This document shows positions 46,822 through 54,419 of a stretch of 64,000 nt of DNA, piece after piece. Origin of the DNA: Verrucomicrobiaceae bacterium (GTDB lineage: Bacteria > Verrucomicrobiota > Verrucomicrobiia > Verrucomicrobiales > Verrucomicrobiaceae). The translations under genes and the position numbers were made by a program. Numbering within the stretch: the first letter of the stretch is position 1; every line of letters begins with the position of its first letter. The DNA lies in contig JAIBCL010000006.1 in the NCBI GenBank assembly GCA_019694165.1, forward strand, positions 267,436 to 331,435, given 5' to 3'. Below the pieces are notes generated by a model, which was given only the letters and a program-made list of their open reading frames with translations, was not told where the DNA came from and did not search any database.

Positions 46822-48086
46822 TCGAAGCCACCGGCCGTTCCACATCATCCGCCACGCGCTGGACATTGCCCGAGATGGCGATGGCCGCCGCTGTGGCCCT
46901 CCTGCTCACCGGCAGCTTCAGCGGCGCTGTCTTCTGGGGCTATGAGCACGGCGGCTTCCCGCTCAAGCCGCGCGATTTCAACATCGCCCTCACGCTCGTC
47001 GTCCTGGCGCTTCTGCCGTTCAACCGGCCGCGCTTCTCCCTGCCCGCGCTGGCCCTCCTCACGCTGCCGCTTGGGCGCGTGCTCGATGCCGCCTTCCTGC
47101 GTCGCTACGTCCAGATTGAATTCGGCGCTCACTCGGTCTATGCCCTCATGCTCGTCGGGTATCTGATCATCTCCATCGCGGCGGTCCTGTCGCTCGCCAC
47201 ATCGAAAGGCAGGCAGACGGCCATCCTCGTCGCGGCCGCGGCCATCGTGGTGAATTCAGCGATGAATCTCTACGAATACCTCGGCTTCGCCTCCTTCACG
47301 CGCATCACGGGCCGCATGGCGGGTTTTCACATCGATCCGAATCACTCGCCCATCATAATGTGCCTGATGCTCGGCATCCTCTACACGGTGAACACGCGCT
47401 ACTGGTGGAACATGGCGCTCGCGCTCGTGGCCGCCGTCGGCATCGCGCTCACCATGAGTCGCAGTGGCATGGCCGTCTTTGCGGGTATGACGGCGCTCTA
47501 TGTTTTGCTTCACTTCCGCGAGCACAAGGCAGGCATGATCACGCTCGCGGCGGTCGCGGTGCCGCTGCTCGCCGTCGGCATCGGCATTCTCGGTGCCACG
47601 AGCACGAAGCAGGGCCTCCACAAGAACGAAGACACTGCCGGCCGAATGGAGGCCATCTTCAGCGGCGACTTCGAGAAAGTGAAGTCGCCCGAGCGCGCGA
47701 AGGACCTGGCCGATGGCTGGGAGGCCGTGACGCGGCGGCCCATCACCGGCTACGGCACCGGCGCGGGCGACGGCGGCGACACATGGCAGCCGCATAACAT
47801 GTTCGTCACGCAGTGGATCGACATGGGACTCTTCGGCCTGCTGCAATTCGCCTTCGCGCTGCTCGCCACCACCGCCATGTGCATGGCGAAGAAATTCCGC
47901 GGCGGCTTCTGCCTCATGCCCGTGTGGCTCTTCATTCCGTGCAGCCAGGTCCTCATGGAGACGCCTGCGTATTGGTACTGCTTTGCCGTCGCCGCGATGG
48001 TCGTGTTTCCGCGGCGCTACTCCCTCTCGCTGCGCGGGCGTGAATCGTCCGCGCTGCCTCAACAGCAAGTCACCCTCCATGCATAA
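46818..48086 (+). CDS. O-antigen ligase/Wzy-like polymerase, copy 2
   Basis: 422 residues, about eleven membrane segments, a clear paralogue of the gene at 43143. Shared features include LKPRDFNIALTLVVLALLPF, the SRSGM motif, GRMEAIFSGDFEKVKSPERAKDL and WQPHNMFVTQWIDMGLFGLLQ. It begins at ATGA over the stop of the GT39-like gene and overlaps the following gene by 8 bp. One copy may polymerise repeat units and the other ligate the chain to an acceptor; sequence alone does not tell which. Confidence 0.85.
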   Translation: MIEATGRSTSSATRWTLPEMAMAAAVALLLTGSFSGAVFWGYEHGGFPLKPRDFNIALTLVVLALLPFNRPRFSLPALALLTLPLGRVLDAAFLRRYVQIEFGAHSVYALMLVGYLIISIAAVLSLATSKGRQTAILVAAAAIVVNSAMNLYEYLGFASFTRITGRMAGFHIDPNHSPIIMCLMLGILYTVNTRYWWNMALALVAAVGIALTMSRSGMAVFAGMTALYVLLHFREHKAGMITLAAVAVPLLAVGIGILGATSTKQGLHKNEDTAGRMEAIFSGDFEKVKSPERAKDLADGWEAVTRRPITGYGTGAGDGGDTWQPHNMFVTQWIDMGLFGLLQFAFALLATTAMCMAKKFRGGFCLMPVWLFIPCSQVLMETPAYWYCFAVAAMVVFPRRYSLSLRGRESSALPQQQVTLHA

Positions 48087-49194
48087 GGTCGCCCAGGTCG
48101 CGTTCAGCGGACTCAGCGGCGCATCGGATGTGTGCGCCGCGCTCGCCATTGCCGGACAGAAATCCGGCGCGCGGCAGACCGTGGCCTTCTGGGGCACCGA
48201 GCCCGTCGTCGAAGGCCGCGTGAAGCGCTGCGCCGCCGCCGGCGTGGAGACCGCCGCGTTTTCGAAAAAGCGCGGACTCGATCCCGCCGGGCAGCGCGCG
48301 GTGCGCGATTGGGCCGCGGCGCATCGCGATGTGGATGCCTTCATCCTCCACTATCCCGCCGCGTTCTTCGCCGTGCGCAAGGCGTTGCGCGGCATGAGCA
48401 AACGTCCGCCGATCCTTGCCATCGAGCATCATCCGAATCTGCTCAAGCGCCCGCACGAGTGGATGCTCAGCGCGCTGTTGCTCTGGCTCGGCGACGGCGT
48501 CGTCTATCTCACCGATGTCTATCGCGATGCCGTGGCGCGGAAGCTTGGCCCGCTCTTTTCGCGTCGCAAATCCCGCACCGCCGTGATCGGCAACGGCATC
48601 GAACTCGACCGCTACCAAGCGCCCGGCATCGCGCGCGATGACGGCGCCTTTGTCGTCGGCATGTCTGGCCGCATGACGCCGGTCAAAGATTACGCCACGC
48701 TGCTGCGTGCATTTGCCGGGCTGCGGAAAGCCCGGCCGTCACTGAATGCGCGCCTCGAATTCGCCGGCGACGGACCGATGCGTGGCGAACTCGAAGCACT
48801 CGCCGCTTCGCTCGGCATCGCGGACGTGGTTTCGTTCCTCGGCCTCATGCCATTCGATGCATTGCTGCCGCGCATGAGATCGTGGGACGCATTTGTTCTC
48901 TCCACGCACGGCGAGACGCAGCCGCTCGCATTGATGGAGGCGATGGCCTGCGGCCTGCCGTGCATCGGCAGCGCAGTCGCCGGAGTGGTGGATGTGGTGC
49001 GCGACGGACACAACGGCATCCTCGTCCCTGAGTCCGATCCAGATGCGCTCTCTCTCGCGCTCGGCCGGCTCGCGCGCGAACCAGCCCGCCGCTCGGCCCT
49101 CGCGGCAGCGGCGCTCGACTGCGCCCGCACCTCGTTTTCTTCCGGCAAAATGTGGCAGCGGTTTGAAGATTTTGTCGGCAGCCTGCCGCGCTGA
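48079..49194 (+). CDS. Family 4 glycosyltransferase 1
   Basis: 371 residues, GT-B fold. The acceptor half begins VAQVAFSGLSGASDVCAALA. The donor half has VVGMSGRMTPVKDYATLLRAFAGL, LEFAGDGPMRGELEALAASLG and the E-x7-E motif ETQPLALMEAMACGLPCIGSAVAG. It adds a sugar to the lipid-linked exopolysaccharide precursor on the cytosolic side. The start at 48079 is chosen because it overlaps the upstream stop by 8 bp; a longer frame begins inside the polymerase gene. Confidence 0.9.
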   Translation: MHKVAQVAFSGLSGASDVCAALAIAGQKSGARQTVAFWGTEPVVEGRVKRCAAAGVETAAFSKKRGLDPAGQRAVRDWAAAHRDVDAFILHYPAAFFAVRKALRGMSKRPPILAIEHHPNLLKRPHEWMLSALLLWLGDGVVYLTDVYRDAVARKLGPLFSRRKSRTAVIGNGIELDRYQAPGIARDDGAFVVGMSGRMTPVKDYATLLRAFAGLRKARPSLNARLEFAGDGPMRGELEALAASLGIADVVSFLGLMPFDALLPRMRSWDAFVLSTHGETQPLALMEAMACGLPCIGSAVAGVVDVVRDGHNGILVPESDPDALSLALGRLAREPARRSALAAAALDCARTSFSSGKMWQRFEDFVGSLPR

Positions 49195-49232
49195 CCCTTA
49201 TCTTTTCAGCAGTTATTTGGTTCGAGCAGATC

Positions 49233-50237
49233 ATGATCGCCATCACTCAGTTCTATCGCGGCGCTGTCCAGCTTCTGGCCCGGACCGGTCTTGGTCGTCT
49301 GATGCGGGGACTGCATTCGGGAAAGCCATGCATCCTCACTTTTCACGGTTTGCGCGCGGACGACGACGAAGGACTGCTCGACGACAGCCTTCACACGCCC
49401 GTCTCCGTCTTCCGCAGCGTGTGCCGGCATTTGGCCCGCTCCTACAACGTCGTGCCGCTGAGCGAGATCGTCCGCGCGCTGGAGATGAACGAAAAGCTGC
49501 CCGGCAACTCCGTGGCCATCACCTTCGACGACGGCTACGAGTCGAACCACGCGCTCGCGTATCCCGTTCTGCGCGAGTTCGGCCTGCCAGCCACCATCTT
49601 TGTCACCACGGGCTTCGTCGATGGCACGGAGCACCTCTGGTTCCACCGGCTCGAGCACGCCTTCGCCAGCGCGGGCCGCGATGTCGCCGCATTTGCGAAG
49701 GCCGCGCAGAAGATCAAGGCGCTGCCGCAGGAAGAAGTGGCCGCGGAGATCGGCCGCGTCGAGGCGGAGATCGGCATCGACTACTCGCTGCTGCCAGTGA
49801 AGCCCGCCATCTTCCGCCCGCTCACCTGGGCGCAGATCCGCGAGATGCACGACTCGGGCCTCGTCGAATTTGGCGGCCACACGCACCGGCATCTCATCGT
49901 CGGTCGTTGCTTGCCAAAAACCGCGCGCGAGGAAATCTTCACCTCGCGCAATCGTCTCGCGCAGGAAGTGGGCGTCGCACCGCGTCTCTTCGCCTATCCG
50001 AACGGCAAGCCCGGCGACCTCACCGCGGAGACCGGGCGGCTGCTGCGGGAGGCTGGATACCTGGCCGCGTTCTCGATGACGCCGGGTTTCGTGCAGTCCT
50101 CGTGCAATCGCTTTGCCATTCCGCGCTACGGCGCGCCGTCCACGCTCGGCGAGACCGAAGCCACCGTGTCCGGCACTTTTGAAACACTCAAGCAGTGGCG
50201 CGCCGGCACGCGTCACGCCTTCGCCGCATGGATTTGA
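49233..50237 (+). CDS. Polysaccharide deacetylase (NodB/CE4)
   Basis: 334 residues. NodB motif 1 is VAITFDDGYESN (catalytic and metal Asp pair) and motif 2 is FGGHTHRH, where the two histidines spaced HTxxH bind the metal. FAYPNGKPGD is motif 3. No signal peptide is obvious, so it may act on a cytosolic or lipid-linked sugar, removing N-acetyl groups from the growing polymer. It overlaps the next glycosyltransferase by 10 bp. Confidence 0.9.
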   Translation: MIAITQFYRGAVQLLARTGLGRLMRGLHSGKPCILTFHGLRADDDEGLLDDSLHTPVSVFRSVCRHLARSYNVVPLSEIVRALEMNEKLPGNSVAITFDDGYESNHALAYPVLREFGLPATIFVTTGFVDGTEHLWFHRLEHAFASAGRDVAAFAKAAQKIKALPQEEVAAEIGRVEAEIGIDYSLLPVKPAIFRPLTWAQIREMHDSGLVEFGGHTHRHLIVGRCLPKTAREEIFTSRNRLAQEVGVAPRLFAYPNGKPGDLTAETGRLLREAGYLAAFSMTPGFVQSSCNRFAIPRYGAPSTLGETEATVSGTFETLKQWRAGTRHAFAAWI

Positions 50238-51403
50238 ACGAGGCATCGACATCACGAGCGGGCACGGTTCTGCACTTCACTCCGAGCGTCGGCGGCGGCG
50301 GTGCGGAGGCGATGCTGTGCAATCTCGTCGATGCCATGAGCGGCGGCCCATGGCGGAACGTCGTCGTCGCAGTGAAGACGGGCACGCCCGGCTGCCAGGC
50401 CGCGCGTATGAGGCAGGTGGCGGATGCATTCTATGATCTCGACTCGCCCGCGCTGCTGCGGCCCGCGCTTTTCAAAAAGCTGCTAGCCATCATTCGCGCG
50501 GAGAAGCCCGACATCGTGCAGACGTGGATGCACCACGCGGACTTCGTCGGCGGACTGGCCGCGAGGCTTTGCGGCGTGAAGCATGTGGTGTGGGGCATTC
50601 ACAGCCGCGCCATCTTTCGGTGGCCCGGTGACAGCGATGTGAAGTTTGCGCTCTTCAATGCCGCCGTGCGGGCCGCGTCGCTCGCAGTGCCGCGCCGCAT
50701 CGTGTCGTGCTCGAAGACGGCCATCGCCGATCATGCATCGATGGGATTCCCGCGCGGCAAGATGGAGTTCATCGCGAACGGAATCTGCACGCGACGCTTC
50801 CATCCGTCGGTCGAGGCCGGCGTGAAGACGCGAAATGCGCTCGGCATTCCTCTCGATGCGCCCGTGGTCGGATTCGTTGGCCGCTTTCATCCGGTGAAGC
50901 ATCTGAAGCTCTTCTTCCGCGCCGCCGCGCTGCTGCAGAAGCAGATGCCGCACACGCACTTCGTGATGAGCGGCGGTTCGCCCGAGACGCTCGATGAAGA
51001 AGCACGCGCCGCCTTCGAAGCGCTGCCCGATCGCGCCGCGGTGCATTTCCTTCCATTCAATGCCGCTACGGAATCGGTGTATCCGGCATTCTCCGTCTTT
51101 ACGCTTTGCTCGGAAAGCGAGGCGCTGCCGATGACCGTGCTCGAAGCGATGGCCTGTGGCGTGCCGTGCGTGACCACTGACGTGGGCGACTGCGCCAACG
51201 TCATCGCCGACACCGGCCTCACCGTCCCGCCCGGTGATGCTCCCGCACTCGCTGGTGCGTGGAAACAGATGCTCACCGCTGATTCCTCACTGCGCAACAC
51301 CCTCTCCCAACGTGCCCGCGAACGCATCGAACGCCACTTCAGCATCACGCACGCCGCCGAACAGTATCAACAAACCTACCGCAGCCTCATGCTCGCCCGC
51401 TGA
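50228..51403 (+). CDS. Family 4 glycosyltransferase 2
   Basis: 391 residues. N-terminal HFTPSVGGGGAEAMLCNLVDAMSGG is the GGxE-type start of GT4 enzymes such as those in capsule clusters. IVQTWMHHADFVGGLAARLC is closely shared with the next gene. The donor half has VGFVGRFHPVKHLKLFFRAAALL and SESEALPMTVLEAMACGVPCVTTDVGD. The ATG at 50228 overlaps the deacetylase stop; the longer frame from 50195 is less likely. Confidence 0.9.
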   Translation: MDLNEASTSRAGTVLHFTPSVGGGGAEAMLCNLVDAMSGGPWRNVVVAVKTGTPGCQAARMRQVADAFYDLDSPALLRPALFKKLLAIIRAEKPDIVQTWMHHADFVGGLAARLCGVKHVVWGIHSRAIFRWPGDSDVKFALFNAAVRAASLAVPRRIVSCSKTAIADHASMGFPRGKMEFIANGICTRRFHPSVEAGVKTRNALGIPLDAPVVGFVGRFHPVKHLKLFFRAAALLQKQMPHTHFVMSGGSPETLDEEARAAFEALPDRAAVHFLPFNAATESVYPAFSVFTLCSESEALPMTVLEAMACGVPCVTTDVGDCANVIADTGLTVPPGDAPALAGAWKQMLTADSSLRNTLSQRARERIERHFSITHAAEQYQQTYRSLMLAR

Positions 51404-51445
51404 GCACTGAAAACTGAACACTGAAACTCTCACCCCGCCCCCGCC

Positions 51446-52654
51446 ATGAACGACGACAAGCAAACCATCCTCCACGTCATCACCAGCCTGAACCTCGGCG
51501 GTGCAGAGACGATGATGTGCCAGCTTCTTGAGCACACGGACCGCTCGCGCTTCACGCCCGTCGTCGTTTCGCTGCGCCCGTCAGGACCGCTGGCCGCGCG
51601 CATCAAGAAGGCCGGCGTCGAATTGCACTGCCTCGACATGGGCTCGTATCTCAGCTTTGCCAGCGGTCTCGCGCGGTTGAAGTCGATCATGCGTGCCGTG
51701 CAGCCCGCGCTCGTGCAGACGTGGATGTATCACGCCGACTTCCTCGGCACGCTCGCCGCGCGCAGCCTCTCGCCGCGTCCGCCCGTCGTGTGGAATGTGC
51801 AGCACAGCAGCTTCTCGCCGAAGGGCACGAAATTCCTCAGCCGCGTGATGCGCGTGCTGCTCTCCCGACTCTCGAAGACGTGGCCCGACAGGATCATCTC
51901 CTGCTCCCGCACGGGGATCGAGCTGCACGCCGGCATCGGCTATCCGCGCGAGAAGCTCGTCCACATCGTGAATGGCGCGGACACGCGCCGATTCGTGCCC
52001 GACGTGGCCGCGCGTCAGGAATTGCGTCTCAAGCTCGGCATCCCGCTCGAAGCCCGCGTCATCGGCATGGCGGGCCGCAATGATCCGCAGAAGGATTACC
52101 CCACGCTCTTCGCCGCCATCCGCGAGTTTCAGAAGACGGACAAGGAGACGATCTTCATCGCGTGCGGTGCCGGGGTGGTGAGGGAAGATCCGGAACTCGC
52201 CGCGATGCGCCGCGGGTGCTGCTCGCCACACAACATCTTCCTTCTGGGGCCGCGCCAGGACATGCCGAAGGTGTATCCAGCCTTTGACATCGCCACGCTT
52301 TCGTCAGCCTACGGCGAGGGACTGCCGCTTACGCTTTGTGAATCGCTCGCGTGCGGCGTGCCCGCCGTCGTCACCGATGTGGGCGACAGCGCGGACGTCA
52401 TCGGCGACTGCGGCATCGTCGTCCCGCCCGGCGATCCCGGCGCGCTCGCCGCCGCGTGGCATCGCATGGTCGGACTCTCCGAGCCCGAGCTTGCCACGCT
52501 GAGCGGCAAGTCGCGCATCCGCGCCGAGGAGCGCTTCGCTTTGCCTGCGATCACCGCGCAATACGAGGACCTCTACGCGAGCCTTATCGATTCGCGCGAA
52601 CCACACGCGTTCGATGACGAAGCCCACACCCTGCCGGAGCCCGCAGCTGCGTGA
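51446..52654 (+). CDS. Family 4 glycosyltransferase 3
   Basis: 402 residues, a paralogue of the preceding enzyme (HVITSLNLGGAETMMCQLLEH, LVQTWMYHADFLGTLAARSL). The donor half has VIGMAGRNDPQKDYPTLFAAI and SSAYGEGLPLTLCESLACGVPAVVTDVGDSADVIGDCG. It is the last biosynthetic glycosyltransferase of the cluster. A palindromic repeat follows 67 bp after its stop. Confidence 0.9.
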   Translation: MNDDKQTILHVITSLNLGGAETMMCQLLEHTDRSRFTPVVVSLRPSGPLAARIKKAGVELHCLDMGSYLSFASGLARLKSIMRAVQPALVQTWMYHADFLGTLAARSLSPRPPVVWNVQHSSFSPKGTKFLSRVMRVLLSRLSKTWPDRIISCSRTGIELHAGIGYPREKLVHIVNGADTRRFVPDVAARQELRLKLGIPLEARVIGMAGRNDPQKDYPTLFAAIREFQKTDKETIFIACGAGVVREDPELAAMRRGCCSPHNIFLLGPRQDMPKVYPAFDIATLSSAYGEGLPLTLCESLACGVPAVVTDVGDSADVIGDCGIVVPPGDPGALAAAWHRMVGLSEPELATLSGKSRIRAEERFALPAITAQYEDLYASLIDSREPHAFDDEAHTLPEPAAA

Positions 52655-52720
52655 TGCGATGCAGCTCGAACGGGACCTTGCCTGGGAATTGACTCGTGGG
52701 CGCTTGCCGCCGCACGAGAT

Positions 52721-52858
52721 CCCCCTCACCCCAGCCCTCTCCCCGTGGGAGAGGGAGCAGAACGAGCTGCCGCTCGAACCGGAAAGAGATCGTCTCACCA
52801 AGGCGCGGCAGCGCCATCGTCTCCCTCTCCCATTGGGAGAGGGCTGGGGTGAGGGGGA
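52721..52858. repeat. Palindromic repeat, CCCTCACCCCAGCCCTCTCC family
   Basis: A 138-bp element with 23-bp complementary ends (left CCCCCTCACCCCAGCCCTCT..., right its complement). Each end is also a small hairpin of its own (CCCTCTCC/GGGAGAGGG). It lies between the last glycosyltransferase and the putative glycoside hydrolase, inside the frame that extends the latter upstream. Confidence 0.88.
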
Positions 52859-52889
52859 AGACGGCCGGAAGCCGTTGCTTGATCGGGTC

Positions 52890-54029
52890 GTGGACCGCCT
52901 GCTTGCCTGTCTGGTCGTTACCCTTTTTACGTCATCTTCATTTGGCATCGACCTCACCGTCTCGCAGCGCCTCGCTGCGCGCACGTTCCCGTCCGTCTTC
53001 CAGGCATGGTCGCCCGCTGACAATCTCAAAGCCGAGGACGAACTCACCACCATCGCGCGACACGACCTCGTCTTCCATGGTCCCGGTTTCTACGACCTGA
53101 AGTGGAACAACGACTTTGAAGGTCTCGCCGACGGCTTCACGCGCGGCAGCATCTCCGATGCGAAAGCAAAACGGAAGGCGCTTCTCGCGAGGAATCCGAA
53201 TCTCATCATGCTCGCCGAGATTCGTTATCGCGATGCCGACCGCACCTTTCTCCCCAAGAACAGTTCATGGTGGAAGCGCGACGCCAGCGGCAAGCTCGAG
53301 GCCGGCTGGGACGAAGGCGGCTACATTCAGCTCGATTTCGCCAATGCCGCCTTTCGCAATCACGTCGCCCTCCAGGCGCGCGCCGTGGTCGAGACCGGCG
53401 CGGTCGATGGCGTGCTGCTCGACTGGTGGGTGGATGACGACGACCGCCTCGCGCTCATCAAAGCCATCCGCCGCGCCATTGGTGACGACGCGCTCATCCT
53501 CGTCAATGCCAACGCCGGCACCACGCCCCTCACCGCGCCATTCATCAACGGCTACTTCATGGAGTGCGACCACTCGGAGACGAAGGAGGACTGGGAAAAG
53601 ATCCGCACCAGTCTGCGGTGGGCCGAGAAAAACCTGCGTCAGCCGCGCATCAACTGCCTCGAAACCTGGTATCACAAGTCACGCAATGACCTGAACCTCA
53701 TGCGCGCCACCACCACGCTCTCCCTCACGCATTCGGACGGCATGTGCCTCTTCTCCGATCCGAACCCGCTGCCCACCGGCGATCACCTGCACAATTGGTA
53801 CGACTTCTGGAATCGCTCCCTCGGCAAACCCAAGTCTCCCGGCAAGCTCGAACCCGATGGCACCTGGAGGCGCGAGTTCGAAAAAGGACTCGTCATTCAC
53901 AATCCCAAAGGCAACCGCCTCGCCACGCTGCTGCTGCCCGAGCCGATGAAAAGCCTAGCCACCGGGCGGAAGGCGCGCACGCACCTCATCGAGGAGTGCG
54001 ATGGGGACATTTTTGTTCGCGAGCCGTAA
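52890..54029 (+). CDS. Putative glycoside hydrolase (GHL15-like TIM barrel)
   Basis: About 379 residues if started at the GTG that gives MDRLLACLVVTLFTSSSFG, a good signal peptide. The frame is open upstream to 52614, with an ATG at 52659, but that stretch is mostly translation of the palindromic repeat at 52721-52858. The body has WWVDDDDRLALIKAIRRAIGDDA preceded by DGVLLDW, the catalytic-type Asp region of hypothetical glycosyl hydrolases in this group, and QLDFANAAFRNHVALQARAVV. Probably periplasmic or secreted, trimming or releasing the exopolysaccharide. A TTG start at 52875 is also possible. Confidence 0.65.
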   Translation: MDRLLACLVVTLFTSSSFGIDLTVSQRLAARTFPSVFQAWSPADNLKAEDELTTIARHDLVFHGPGFYDLKWNNDFEGLADGFTRGSISDAKAKRKALLARNPNLIMLAEIRYRDADRTFLPKNSSWWKRDASGKLEAGWDEGGYIQLDFANAAFRNHVALQARAVVETGAVDGVLLDWWVDDDDRLALIKAIRRAIGDDALILVNANAGTTPLTAPFINGYFMECDHSETKEDWEKIRTSLRWAEKNLRQPRINCLETWYHKSRNDLNLMRATTTLSLTHSDGMCLFSDPNPLPTGDHLHNWYDFWNRSLGKPKSPGKLEPDGTWRREFEKGLVIHNPKGNRLATLLLPEPMKSLATGRKARTHLIEECDGDIFVREP

Positions 54030-54134
54030 ACACGAAGCGTTCTGGACTGTGGCTGAGCTGGTGGACGAATGACCGCACGGTCAGCGTAATTTGGAATGGG
54101 TATCCGTGGTCGTGATGGATTGGGGGGCAGAGGC

Positions 54135-54357
54135 TCAGTGCGAGAAGTTCGCGTTCGGCTCGGTGTTGGTGAGCACGGAGGCGGCGCTGCTGCCGCTGAC
54201 GGCGGCGGAGCCTGGGGCGGTGAGGTCCACGATGGGGCCGTAGCGGTTGCTGGCGACGATTTCGTAGTTGGTGGTGTTGATGCCGGCGGGTGAGGCTGCC
54301 GACTTGGGCGAGGACGAATGTTGCATGCTGAATGACCACTACCGCCACGAGCAGCAC
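54135..54357 (-). pseudogene. Right-handed beta-helix gene reduced to its two ends
   Basis: One reading frame gives the signal-peptide end (LLVAVVVIQHATFVLAQVGSL), as in the neighbouring beta-helix proteins. After CTCACC the sequence jumps, with a frame change, to the C-terminal cap (TTNYEIVASNRYGPIVDLTA, then SAASVLTNTEPNANFSH), which matches the end of the protein encoded at 29047. The roughly 480 residues of helix between the ends are missing, consistent with one internal deletion. Not translated as a functional protein. Confidence 0.75.
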
Positions 54358-54419
54358 ATGGCGGAGGGATTGGACATGCTTTTCACGGGATGCGGGGTGC
54401 CGATGACCAGAATGCTTGT

